Assembly: GCA_031547885.1 (NCBI GenBank)
Contig: JAVBRO010000022.1
Coordinates: forward strand, 14,967-78,966
DNA: 64,000 bases
DNA from: UBA940 sp031547885
GTDB lineage: Bacteria; Bacteroidota; Bacteroidia; Bacteroidales; Rikenellaceae
Reading direction: 5' to 3'
This document shows positions 15,964-24,573 of this stretch, piece after piece. A program made the position numbers and the translations under genes. The notes beneath the pieces are model-generated. The model made no database searches. It was not told the DNA's origin and saw nothing but the letters and a program-made list of their open reading frames with translations. Positions within the stretch are counted from its first letter, which is position 1; each line of letters begins with the position of its first letter.

Positions 15964-17694
15964 TTATCGGTTGTTTTCAGCGGCGATACGCCTGCGAGCT
16001 TCGTCGATGGTGATCTGTTTGTCGCCGTCAAGCGCTATGATGAAAGCGTCCTTGAAATTCCCCCTTTTCATTTGATCGCGCATCCTGATGGCGTCGTTGA
16101 GCACGGTGTAGCCGCCGATGTAATATTTATACCAGCCGTCGATCTTTTTCTCGACCAGGTATTCCAGGCAGCCGTCGAACCTCGTGTCGTTTTCGCTGAA
16201 TTCCACCCGCGTAGCGCACAGTTGGACGTAGAATCCAACTCCGTCCGTCATTTTCGGCGGGGCTGGTTTAACGGGAACCGGGACCTGCACAGGTTTCTGC
16301 TCCACTGGTTTGGTTTGGTCGATGGTGGTCTGTTGGCTGCCATCGAGCGATATGATGAAAGCATCCTTGAATCGTCCTCTTTTCATCTGGTCGCGCATCC
16401 TCACTGCGTCGTCGAGCTCGATGTATCCGCCGATGTAATATTTATACCAGCCGTCTATCTTCTTTTCGACCAGATGCTCCATGACATCGTCGAACCTGGT
16501 GTCGTCCGGGCCGAACTCCACCCGCGAGGCGCAAAGCTGGACGTAGAAACCCACGCCGTCTGTCATTTTCGGCGGGGCGGGTTTTTCCACCGGTTTCGGT
16601 TCTGCCGGTTTAGTCTGGACGGTGGTGGTTTGCACCGGTTTCTGTTCGGCAGGTTTTTGCTCTGCCGGTTTGATTTCCGATACCGTGACCGCAGGTTTTT
16701 GTTCGGTCGGCTTGTCGGCCGGTTTATTCTGTACTGTCGCGGTTTCCGCCGGTTTCTGTTCCGCCGGTTTGTTCTGGATGACCGTCACCTGTTCCGCCGG
16801 TACCAGCTCGACCGGCTTGTTACCCGAGATCACGACCGGCTTGTTTTCCGATCGGTTTTCCGCAACCGCGGGAGCTGCCTGCTGGTCGGTTTCGCCGCCC
16901 TTCTTCTCTGTTGCTTCGCGGTACTCCTGGAAAGCGGCGAAAAGCGCTTTGGCTGCATCGTTCTGGCCCTTCTCCGAGGTTATGTATTTGCGGTTGCCGT
17001 CGTTCGACAGGAATCCCATTTCGGTCAGCACGCTCGGCATGGCGGGTTTCCACAGCACATAGAAAGGCCCCTGTTTGGCGCCGCGGTTGGAGAACGATGT
17101 CTCCTTGGCGTATTGTTTTTGTATGATATTGGCGAACTGCAGGCTGCGGTCGAAATAGGCGTACTGCATCAGGCTGAAAATAATGTAACTTTCGGGCGAA
17201 GTGGGGTCGAAACCCTCGTATTTCTGCGAATAGTCGTCCTCGTACTTCATCACGGAGTTCTCGCGCATGGCCTCGCGCAGGTTGTTCTCGGTCTTGTCCA
17301 TCCCCATGATGTAGGTCGATGCGCCGCTTACCGACGGTTTGCCGTCGATTGCGTCGCAGTGCAGCGAGATGAAGAGGTTCGCGCCGGCCTTGTTGGCTAT
17401 ATTGCCCCTTTCATCGAGTTCGATGAAAACGTCGGTCCTGCGCGTGTAGACCACTTTGACGTCCGGACAGTTATCCGAAATGAGTTTCCCGAACTTGAGC
17501 GCCACCGCCAGGTTTATGTCTTTCTCCTTGACTCCGCTGTAGTTGGCCCCCGGGTCTTTGCCTCCGTGTCCGGGGTCGAGCACGACCGTGAAAGCTTCCG
17601 GAGTTTTTTTATTCTGCGCAGCCGCATTCCCGCACAACAATAATGCACAGGCTGCCGTTAACGTGAGTATAAGAGCATTTCTCCGAATAATCAT
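15964..17694 (-). CDS. N-acetylmuramoyl-L-alanine amidase with duplicated SPOR-like C-terminal domain
   Basis: 576 residues with a signal peptide (about 1-27). The Amidase_3 domain (about 35-255) has zinc ligands in DPGHGGKDPG, the glutamate of KEKDINLA, and SLHCDAID; the catalytic glutamate is in LTEMGFLSN. It cleaves between MurNAc and L-Ala in the periplasm. A proline/lysine-rich linker with many KPAEQKP-type units follows. Two near-identical copies of a roughly 75-residue module then appear (about 370-450 and 477-560, opening PPKMTDGVGFYVQLCA and closing DQMKRG.FKDAFII). The modules look like SPOR-type peptidoglycan-binding domains. The duplication is visible in the DNA at about 16015-16260 and 16333-16575. 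The gene is first in an operon with the MCE gene and diverges from lptD. Confidence 0.92.
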   Translation of the reverse strand: MIIRRNALILTLTAACALLLCGNAAAQNKKTPEAFTVVLDPGHGGKDPGANYSGVKEKDINLAVALKFGKLISDNCPDVKVVYTRRTDVFIELDERGNIANKAGANLFISLHCDAIDGKPSVSGASTYIMGMDKTENNLREAMRENSVMKYEDDYSQKYEGFDPTSPESYIIFSLMQYAYFDRSLQFANIIQKQYAKETSFSNRGAKQGPFYVLWKPAMPSVLTEMGFLSNDGNRKYITSEKGQNDAAKALFAAFQEYREATEKKGGETDQQAAPAVAENRSENKPVVISGNKPVELVPAEQVTVIQNKPAEQKPAETATVQNKPADKPTEQKPAVTVSEIKPAEQKPAEQKPVQTTTVQTKPAEPKPVEKPAPPKMTDGVGFYVQLCASRVEFGPDDTRFDDVMEHLVEKKIDGWYKYYIGGYIELDDAVRMRDQMKRGRFKDAFIISLDGSQQTTIDQTKPVEQKPVQVPVPVKPAPPKMTDGVGFYVQLCATRVEFSENDTRFDGCLEYLVEKKIDGWYKYYIGGYTVLNDAIRMRDQMKRGNFKDAFIIALDGDKQITIDEARRRIAAENNR

Positions 17695-17717
17695 AGCGTC
17701 ATCTGCAAAAATTTACC

Positions 17718-17725
17718 TATTTTTG
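17718..17725 (+). promoter_or_regulatory. Possible -7 promoter box for lptD (TATTTTTG)
   Basis: The octamer fits TAnnTTTG and ends 49 bp before the predicted TTG start. No TTTG -33 box was found at normal spacing. Confidence 0.4.
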
Positions 17726-17774
17726 TCAGCGAAAATATGCGTTCCACGCTGTTTTGGGGACGATTTTTTGATTT

Positions 17775-20700
17775 TTGCCGACTTTGTCGGCAAAGATAGC
17801 GGAATTAATCGACAATTTGGGCAGGCTAACTAAAAAATATCTGGTCTGGATCGCCCTTTCGGCACTAGTGGTGTCGGCAGGCGTCCTTGTTTCGTGCTCG
17901 TCTGCGTCGAAGAGTTCGTCGTCGAAAGGCAAACGCGCGCCGATCTTCGACAGGACCGAAACGACAGACGCCGCCACTGCTTCCGCCGCTCCCGTAACGC
18001 CCGGAGCGGTAAGCGAAAAGGGGAGTGATTCTGCGGTCGATTCCATCCGCCATTTCACGCCCGACGTTTCATCCATAGACATAAGTTCGCTCCCGGACGA
18101 GCTTTTCGATGCACGCAAAAACCTTGCCGTCGACTCGCTTATGGGGCAGTTGGCGGCATATCTTCCCGATTCCCTGAGCCAACTCGCCGCATTTATGCTG
18201 ACGGTCCCGATCGACTCGCTGCCGGGATTTATCGATACCCTGCCGGCTGACGTCAAGGCCCTTATCCCTTCGGAACTTTCGGGTCTGTTGAGGCAATACG
18301 CGGCCGGCGGTGCGAAAGCTATCGGCGGCGTAAGGGGTCTCCGCGACACCCTTCGCAGGGGCATTCCGGCCTCTTTCCGAAGCATGCTGCCCGACTCGCT
18401 GCAGGGCCTTTCCGACGACAGCCTGCGGAGTTTCGCCGCTATGTACGGACTGGAGATCCCGACCGACCTCGATATACTCACCGATCCCGACGTGCTGATG
18501 GAAACCGGTGCGCTCACCATTATCGCCGACACCGCGCGCCGCAGGGACAAGGCGTTCCTCGAGCATCCGGTTTTCGGGAAGAACAAAGACTCTCTCATCT
18601 ACGACGTGAAGAGACGCCTGATATTCGTTTACGGGCAGGGCGAGCTTGCCTATGAGGACAACGATCTCAAGGCCGACTTCATGATCCTCAATGTCAACAC
18701 GAAAGAGATATACGGTACGGGCGTCGCCGACACTACCGGAAAGGTCAGCCGTCCGGAATTCGTGCAGAGCGGCGGCAGCTACACGATGGACACCATCACC
18801 TACAACCTCACCAGCGGCAAGGCCAAGATCAAGGGTGTCGCCACGAAGGACGGCGAAGGCTACCTGCTGGGACGCGACCTCAAGAAGATGGAGGACAATA
18901 CGATCAACATCGCCGGCGCCAAGTACACCACCTGCGACCGCATAGACCACCCTCACTTCTATATCGCCATGACCAAGGCAAAGGTGATCCCCGGCAAGAA
19001 GATCATCACCGGGCCGGCTTATTTCGTGATGGAAGACGTTCCGATCTACTTCCTGGGTATTCCCGGGGGCTTTTTCCCGATAAGCAGCGGCCCAAGGTCG
19101 GGATTCATCATGCCGACCTACGGCGAGGAGTCGATGCGCGGTTTCTATCTGCGCGACGGCGGATATTATTTCACGTTCGGCGACTATGCCGACCTCACAC
19201 TCACCGGCGGTATCTACACCTTGGGGTCGTGGGAAGTGGCCGGCCGCTCCAACTATGTCAAGCGTTACAAGTTCTCCGGCAACATTGCGATCAATTACGC
19301 CAAGACGATATACGGTGAAAAGAACGCCGCCGACTACGTGAACAACAGCAACTTTAAAGTTACCTGGAGCCACCGCCAGGACCCCAAGGCCAGCCCCGGT
19401 TCGACTTTTTCGGCCAGCGTCAACTTCTCGACCGCGGGTTACAGCAAGCAGGGTACGACCAATCTGAACGACCTTCTGAACACGCAGACCAACTCGTCGA
19501 TATCTTACGGGAAGAGTTGGACGGCGGGCACCACTCCCATAAACCTTACCGTGGCGTTCTCGCACTCGCAGAACTCGCGGGACACCACCATAGGCTTCAC
19601 CCTGCCCAACATCAGTTTCAGCGTCGGAAGTTTTTCTCCTTTCAAACGCAAAATGGCGGTGGGAAAGCAGAAGTGGTATGAGAAGATAACGCTGAGCTAC
19701 TCCATGGCGGCAAGCAACATGGTGTCGTCGATCAAGGAATACGACCTGTTCACCGATGAACTGCTTAAGAAGATGAGCAACGGCGTTTCTCACAGAATAC
19801 CCCTCAAAACCTCTTTTACCATGTTCAACGGGGCGCTCACCTTTTCGCCGTCTATCAATTACAACGAGAACTGGTTCTTCAAGAAGGAGCGCACGGAATG
19901 GGATCCGGTCCTGAAACAACCGGTGAAACTGGATCCCGAGTTCGGCTTCTACCGCATGTACAACTACGACGCCAGCGGTTCGTTCAGCACCAAGATCTAC
20001 GGGATGTTCCAGATGAAGCGAAAACCCGGGAAGACGGGATGGCTGCAGGCCGTGCGGCATGTGATGACGCCCTCGGCCGGATTTACCCTGGCGCCCGACT
20101 TCCGGAAGCCGCAGTACGGTTTCGTGGAGTATTATCAGAGCGACTCCATGGCATCCAAGTTCACCGAGTATAACCCGTATGTCGGGTCGCAGTCTATGAG
20201 CGCCGGCATACCGAGAGCTCAGATCAACTTTTCGCTCTCCAATCAGGTCGAAATGAAGGTTGCCAGCAAGAGGGACACGTCGGGAATGAAAAAAATACCG
20301 GTTATAGAACAGCTTTCGTTCAGCGGGTCTTATAACTTTCTGGCGCCTGGCGACTCCATGAACCTCTCAAATATAGCAATCACGCTCCGTACAGGCAACA
20401 TATTCAAGAATTTCGGGATACAGTTGAGCGCCACCTGGGATCCATATATGTATATCGAGGAGAACCGGAACGGGACGCCGGTGGCAAAGAGAATCGGCAA
20501 ATTCAACGTAGGGAACGGCAAATTCGGACGCATAATAAATACGGGATGGTCGTTCGGATATACGTTCAACTCGTCCAATTCGGGGCAGCCGGCCATGAAC
20601 GACATCAACAGCGGAGCCTATGTCGGGGCTTACGCCAATCCGTTCGACATGAGCAACGGGATGGAGCCGTCCATGCGGCGGCAGTATATGGTATCGAGCT

Positions 20701-21047
20701 ACTACGACTTTTCGATCCCGTGGAACTTCGGTTTCAACTATTCGGTCAGTTACAGCTACACCGGTCTGAGGCCGGTCATAACGCAGACCCTCGGGTTCCA
20801 GGGCAGCGTCAATCTCACTCCGAATCTTGGTTTTTCATTCAACGGGGGATACGATATCGCCCGCCGCAGGTTAAGTCCCATGTCCGTCAATCTCACCCGG
20901 AAACTGCACTGTTGGGAGATGTCGTTCCAGTGGGTTCCGATCGGGACCCTGAAGAGTTGGCAGTTCCATATAGGGGTACTTTCGTCGATGCTGGCCGACC
21001 TCAAGTATGACAAATCGAGCAGCCGCTACGACAATCTTCAACAATAG
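17775..21047 (+). CDS. lptD: LPS-assembly outer-membrane protein LptD
   Basis: About 1,090 residues. The C-terminal two thirds match Bacteroidota LptD. An OstA-like beta-jellyroll (about 265-400, with IFVYGQGELAYEDNDLKADF) is followed by the LptD barrel, with VPIYFLGIPGGFFPIS, SGPRSGFIMPTYGEE and many alternating beta strands to the C terminus. The protein inserts lipopolysaccharide into the outer leaflet. No ATG occurs near the expected start, so I use the TTG at 17775; the exact start is uncertain. A signal-type helix ends in LVSC-SSASK, a good lipobox for an outer-membrane protein. About 200 residues of unusual leucine/aspartate-rich sequence separate it from the OstA part. The stop codon abuts a GTCGG-CCGAC repeat. 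Confidence 0.88.
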   Translation: MPTLSAKIAELIDNLGRLTKKYLVWIALSALVVSAGVLVSCSSASKSSSSKGKRAPIFDRTETTDAATASAAPVTPGAVSEKGSDSAVDSIRHFTPDVSSIDISSLPDELFDARKNLAVDSLMGQLAAYLPDSLSQLAAFMLTVPIDSLPGFIDTLPADVKALIPSELSGLLRQYAAGGAKAIGGVRGLRDTLRRGIPASFRSMLPDSLQGLSDDSLRSFAAMYGLEIPTDLDILTDPDVLMETGALTIIADTARRRDKAFLEHPVFGKNKDSLIYDVKRRLIFVYGQGELAYEDNDLKADFMILNVNTKEIYGTGVADTTGKVSRPEFVQSGGSYTMDTITYNLTSGKAKIKGVATKDGEGYLLGRDLKKMEDNTINIAGAKYTTCDRIDHPHFYIAMTKAKVIPGKKIITGPAYFVMEDVPIYFLGIPGGFFPISSGPRSGFIMPTYGEESMRGFYLRDGGYYFTFGDYADLTLTGGIYTLGSWEVAGRSNYVKRYKFSGNIAINYAKTIYGEKNAADYVNNSNFKVTWSHRQDPKASPGSTFSASVNFSTAGYSKQGTTNLNDLLNTQTNSSISYGKSWTAGTTPINLTVAFSHSQNSRDTTIGFTLPNISFSVGSFSPFKRKMAVGKQKWYEKITLSYSMAASNMVSSIKEYDLFTDELLKKMSNGVSHRIPLKTSFTMFNGALTFSPSINYNENWFFKKERTEWDPVLKQPVKLDPEFGFYRMYNYDASGSFSTKIYGMFQMKRKPGKTGWLQAVRHVMTPSAGFTLAPDFRKPQYGFVEYYQSDSMASKFTEYNPYVGSQSMSAGIPRAQINFSLSNQVEMKVASKRDTSGMKKIPVIEQLSFSGSYNFLAPGDSMNLSNIAITLRTGNIFKNFGIQLSATWDPYMYIEENRNGTPVAKRIGKFNVGNGKFGRIINTGWSFGYTFNSSNSGQPAMNDINSGAYVGAYANPFDMSNGMEPSMRRQYMVSSYYDFSIPWNFGFNYSVSYSYTGLRPVITQTLGFQGSVNLTPNLGFSFNGGYDIARRRLSPMSVNLTRKLHCWEMSFQWVPIGTLKSWQFHIGVLSSMLADLKYDKSSSRYDNLQQ

Positions 21048-21060
21048 TCGGAACGCCGAC
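21047..21060. repeat. GTCGGAACGCCGAC palindromic repeat at the lptD stop
   Basis: The 14-base core GTCGGAACGCCGAC starts at the last base of the lptD stop codon. The same core occurs in argH (23206-23224), the c-di-AMP cyclase gene (30139-30157) and, with one change, the element at 14894-14911. Confidence 0.75.
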
Positions 21061-21115
21061 TGCGGATTTGATGATAAATGTTGCTGTCGGCCTGAAGCTT
21101 TTGGCACAGCGCCCC

Positions 21116-21144
21116 CGTCATTGCGAGTGTAACGAAGCAATCTA
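21116..21144. repeat. Short family A dispersed repeat
   Basis: The sequence runs CGTCATTGCGAG, a short middle, then ACGAAGCAATCTA. It lies just beyond the 3' end of the YgjP-like gene. Confidence 0.6.
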
Positions 21145-21146
21145 TT

Positions 21147-21893
21147 TTAACCTTGCTCTTTATTCTCATCTTTCATTTTCGTGCAGCGAACGTCGGGCCG
21201 GTATGATCGCAGTTCGCGGTTGAGTTCGCGGTGCTTTCCGCAGGTAACGCGATCTAGCAGGGTGTGAAAACGTTCCGAGTGGTCTTTATGGACTGTGTGG
21301 CACAGCTCATGCAGGATGATATATTCCGCCAAATGGTCCGTAAGCAGTGCGATGAACAGCGAAAGGTTGATGTCGTTGCGGGCCGTGCAGCTTCCCCACT
21401 TGCTGCGCGAAGCCTTCACGCGGACGCCGCCGCAACTGAAACCGTGCTGTGCGGCCAGCCGTCCGACCATCTCAGGCAGCACCTCTTTCGCCTCGATGCG
21501 CAGGGCCTCCGTGACCCCTTTTACGGCGGCGGACTGCACCTCTTCGGACAAGGCGTCGAGTCCGGCGGGGTGTTTCACGACTATCACTCCGTCCTTTATC
21601 TTTACGGATGTTTTTTCGACTTTCGCAGGCTCGAAGTGCAGGGTATGCCGACGTGTGCGGTATGTCTCGTCGAGCGGTTCGACGTTGTAGCGGCTCTCCA
21701 TTTTTTTGCGGTTGGCCTCGATCCAGTCGCATTTTTCGTCGAGGAACCTCATGGCCCGTTTTTGCGAAACGAATGCGGGGAAGGAGAGGCGCACCGATCC
21801 GTCGGGCCTGACCGACAGCGCGATACGCGTTGCGCGGCGTGTGCGCGAAACGGTCACTTCCCCTATCACCGGGTGAATAACAACGCCTTTCAT
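21147..21893 (-). CDS. YgjP-like zinc metallohydrolase (DUF45/M48-related)
   Basis: 248 residues, cytoplasmic by sequence. The zinc motif is HELCH in the context IILHELCHTVHKDHSERFHTLL. SKWGSCTARNDINLSLFIALL is the block typical of YgjP/DUF45 proteins. The N-terminal half carries FVSQKRAMRFLDEKCDWIEAN, also typical. Family members have been called metal-dependent hydrolases; a UTP pyrophosphatase activity has been reported for YgjP, but the physiological role here is unknown. The gene starts 6 bases after the stop of argH and is probably its operon partner. Confidence 0.82.
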   Translation of the reverse strand: MKGVVIHPVIGEVTVSRTRRATRIALSVRPDGSVRLSFPAFVSQKRAMRFLDEKCDWIEANRKKMESRYNVEPLDETYRTRRHTLHFEPAKVEKTSVKIKDGVIVVKHPAGLDALSEEVQSAAVKGVTEALRIEAKEVLPEMVGRLAAQHGFSCGGVRVKASRSKWGSCTARNDINLSLFIALLTDHLAEYIILHELCHTVHKDHSERFHTLLDRVTCGKHRELNRELRSYRPDVRCTKMKDENKEQG

Positions 21894-21899
21894 CGCGGA

Positions 21900-23327
21900 T
21901 TACCTCGCCAATTCTTCCTCGGCTTTTTCGACCTTGCCGAAACCGAACTGCGACATCACATCGTCCATCAGTCCTGCTATTTTGTCATTGCACAGGCAGC
22001 CGATGCTTCCGGCGTGGGTGTGGCGGACTTCGGCGGCGGGCTTGTATTCACCCGCCTCGATCTGCAGCCCGACGGCCTTGTAGGCGTCGCGGAACGGCGT
22101 CCCTTCCAGGACCATATCGTTGACGCTCTCGACGCTGAACAGGTAGGCGTAGCGGGGGTCGGCGAGTATATCGCGGTTGACACTGACGTGTTCCAGCATG
22201 TAGCCGGCCATCGACAGCACCTCTTTCATATCCTGCAGCGCCGGGAACAGCACCTCTTTCAGCAGCTGCAGGTCGCGGTTGTAGCCGAGCGGCAGGTTGG
22301 CCGTGAGCATGGAAATCTGGTTCGGCAGCGCCTGCAGCAGGTTGCATTTTCCGCGCGCGATCTCCCACACGTCGGGATTTTTCTTGTGCGGCATGATGCT
22401 CGAGCCGGTCGTAAGATTGTCCGGGTACGATATAAAACCGAAGTTCTGGTTTAAAAATAAGGTATTATCCATCGCGAGTTTCCCGACCGTCGCGGCGATC
22501 GACGACACGGCCTGCGCCACGATGCGCTCGGTCTTTCCGCGCCCCATCTGCGCATAGACCACGTTGTAGTCCATTGAGTCGAAACCCAGCAGACGGGTGG
22601 TCATCTCCCGGTCGAGGGGGAACGACGAGCCGTATCCGGCGGCCGAACCCAGCGGGTTGCGGTTGCATACGCGCCAGGCCGCCAGCATCATCTGCATATC
22701 GTCCACGAGACTCTCGGCATAGGCGCCGAACCACAGCCCGAACGACGACGGCATGGCTATCTGCAGGTGGGTGTAGCCCGGCATCAGAACGTCCTTATAC
22801 TGCTCGGAAAGTGATTGCAGCGTGCCGAAAAGTTTGTGCGCAGCCCCGGCGATCTCCATGATCTCGCGGCGCAGGAAGATGCGCAGGTCCACCAGCACCT
22901 GGTCGTTGCGCGAACGGCCGCTGTGTATCTTCTTGCCCGTCTCGCCGATGCGCTCCGTGAGCAAAAATTCGACCTGCGAATGGACGTCCTCGACCCCGTC
23001 CTCGATCGCGAAACCGCCCTTGCGGATATCTGCCAGTATCTTTTTCAACTCGGCCTGCACCTTGTCGAGTTCGCTTTGCGTGAGCAGACCGATCGATTCG
23101 AGCATCCGCGTGTGGGCCAGCGAACCGAGCACGTCGGCTTCGGCCAGAAGCATGTCCATTTCGCGGTCCCTGCCGACGGTGAAGGCATCCACCGCCTTGT
23201 CGGCAGTCGGAACGCCGACGGCGGAAGTATTTTTCTGCCACAGTTTCGTTTGCTTCGCAAACGCATTTTCATCCTCGTTTCGGCAATCCGAGCTTGCTCG
23301 ATTGCTCTCTTCTCGTCGAAAATTCAT
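21900..23327 (-). CDS. argH: Argininosuccinate lyase with repeat-derived N-terminal insertions
   Basis: 475 residues. The lyase core carries GRDREMD near the N terminus, HSGRSRNDQV, MPGYTHLQIAMPSSF and the signature GSSIMPHKKNPD. It splits argininosuccinate into arginine and fumarate. The N terminus is odd. The only ATG (23327) adds 27 residues before the normal KLWQK opening, and those codons cover two hairpin repeats (23283-23305 and 23247-23263). Residues 37-42 (VGVPTA) look like a 6-residue insertion between KLW and FTVG, encoded by the repeat at 23206-23224. A non-ATG start nearer KLWQK cannot be excluded. The gene precedes the YgjP-like gene and follows the argE-like gene on the same strand. 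Confidence 0.92.
   Translation of the reverse strand: MNFRREESNRASSDCRNEDENAFAKQTKLWQKNTSAVGVPTADKAVDAFTVGRDREMDMLLAEADVLGSLAHTRMLESIGLLTQSELDKVQAELKKILADIRKGGFAIEDGVEDVHSQVEFLLTERIGETGKKIHSGRSRNDQVLVDLRIFLRREIMEIAGAAHKLFGTLQSLSEQYKDVLMPGYTHLQIAMPSSFGLWFGAYAESLVDDMQMMLAAWRVCNRNPLGSAAGYGSSFPLDREMTTRLLGFDSMDYNVVYAQMGRGKTERIVAQAVSSIAATVGKLAMDNTLFLNQNFGFISYPDNLTTGSSIMPHKKNPDVWEIARGKCNLLQALPNQISMLTANLPLGYNRDLQLLKEVLFPALQDMKEVLSMAGYMLEHVSVNRDILADPRYAYLFSVESVNDMVLEGTPFRDAYKAVGLQIEAGEYKPAAEVRHTHAGSIGCLCNDKIAGLMDDVMSQFGFGKVEKAEEELAR
23206..23224. repeat. 19-bp palindromic repeat inside argH
   Basis: GTCGGAACGCCGACGGCGG lies in frame in the coding region. The same 19 bases occur on the opposite strand at 30139-30157. 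Confidence 0.85.
23247..23305. repeat. Two hairpin repeats within the argH N-terminal extension
   Basis: CGTTTGC-TTC-GCAAACG occupies 23247-23263. A GCAATC...ATTGC hairpin, with stem core CGAGC-TT-GCTCG, occupies 23283-23305. The second resembles the intergenic hairpin at 34359-34381 in both arms and in its flanks. Confidence 0.7.
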
Positions 23328-23351
23328 AACTTAAAGTATTTTCTGCTTGTC

Positions 23352-23434
23352 GTGTCGAGCGTAGTCGAGACATCTGATTGCGCGGGAGATTTTTCACTTG
23401 CTCGTTCAGATCCCTCCGCTGCGGTCGGGATGAC
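23352..23434. repeat. Dispersed repeat related to family B
   Basis: A GTCGAGCGTAGTCGAGACATCTG opening is followed by AGATCCCTCCGCTGCGG and GGGATGAC. It lies between the argE-like gene and argH. Confidence 0.5.
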
Positions 23435-23442
23435 AGCCGACG

Positions 23443-24513
23443 TTAAAGTATTATTTTGCCTAAAAGTTCTATGTACAAGTCTATGCCCTCCTCGATCTCC
23501 GACAGCAGGATGTATTCGTCGGCGTTGTGCGAACGGCTGCTTTCTCCGGGGCCGATCTTCACCGAGGGGATATCCAGCGCCACCTGGTCGGATGTGGTGG
23601 GGGAGCCGAAAGTCTTACGCCCCATTGCAACGCCGGCCTCTACTATAGGATGCTTCGGGGTTATGTAAGAGGGTTTGAGGTGTGTCGAGCGCGGCGTGAC
23701 CTCGGATTCGACGTTCTGCCGGACTATCTCCAGCACCTCTTCGTTCGTGTATTTTTCGGTGACGCGGATGTCTACCGTGAAACGGCATTCGGCAGGCACG
23801 ACGTTGTGCTGCGTTCCGGCCGAGATCATCGTGACGCTCATTTTCACTTCGCCGAACAGGCCGCTTTTGAGCGGGAAACGGTAGTCGCGGAACCATTCGA
23901 TGTCCTTCAGGGCACGCATTATGGCATTGTCTCCTTCGTCGCGCGCGGCATGTCCCGAGCGTCCGCGGGCAACGCAGTCCAGCACTATCAGCCCTTTCTC
24001 TGCGATCGCCAGATGCATTCCGGTAGGTTCGCCGACTATCGCGAATTCGAGCGGGCCGAGTTCGGGAAGGATGCTGCGTATGCCGCCCTCACCGCTTATC
24101 TCTTCTTCGGCGACTAGCGCAAGGCAGAGATTGTATTTCAGATCCTCGTGTTCGTAATAGTTGCGGAACGCCGCCCCCAGCGCAGTCAGGCATCCGCCGG
24201 CGTCGTTACTCCCCAGCCCGTAGAGCCTGCCGTTCTCGGTTATCTCGGCGTCGAACGGGTCGCGCGTGTAGCCTGGATTCGGTTTCACGGTGTCGTGATG
24301 CGAACAGAGCAGGATAGTGGGTTTTGCAGGGTCGTAATGTTTATTATATGCCCATACGTTGTTGCCCGACATATGCACATCGTCCATTCCCCGCAATTGC
24401 AGGGCGGTTGCCAGTATACGCGCCGTTTCGCTCTCTTCGCGGCTGAAGGAGGGTCTTCTTATCAACACCCGCAGCAAAAATAATGCGTCGTCGTAAATCG
24501 TCTTGTCTGTCAT
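23443..24513 (-). CDS. M20-family amidohydrolase, probable N-acyl-ornithine deacylase
   Basis: 356 residues. The M20 metal-binding motifs are clear: LLCSHHDTVKP (His and catalytic Asp), GLGSNDAGG (bridging Asp), VAEEEISGEGG (general base and ligand Glu), and VGEPTG. A dimerisation domain (about 175-285) sits inside the catalytic domain. The position next to argH supports a role in arginine synthesis, removing the acyl group from N-acetyl- or N-succinyl-ornithine. Bacteroidota often use succinylated intermediates, so the true acyl group is not decided by this sequence. DapE or another M20 peptidase remains an alternative. Confidence 0.8.
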   Translation of the reverse strand: MTDKTIYDDALFLLRVLIRRPSFSREESETARILATALQLRGMDDVHMSGNNVWAYNKHYDPAKPTILLCSHHDTVKPNPGYTRDPFDAEITENGRLYGLGSNDAGGCLTALGAAFRNYYEHEDLKYNLCLALVAEEEISGEGGIRSILPELGPLEFAIVGEPTGMHLAIAEKGLIVLDCVARGRSGHAARDEGDNAIMRALKDIEWFRDYRFPLKSGLFGEVKMSVTMISAGTQHNVVPAECRFTVDIRVTEKYTNEEVLEIVRQNVESEVTPRSTHLKPSYITPKHPIVEAGVAMGRKTFGSPTTSDQVALDIPSVKIGPGESSRSHNADEYILLSEIEEGIDLYIELLGKIIL

Positions 24514-24573
24514 ATTGTTAGAATAAACCCTGTTTCGTCTGGAAAAATAATGAACAATAAATCGCTGCCGTCG

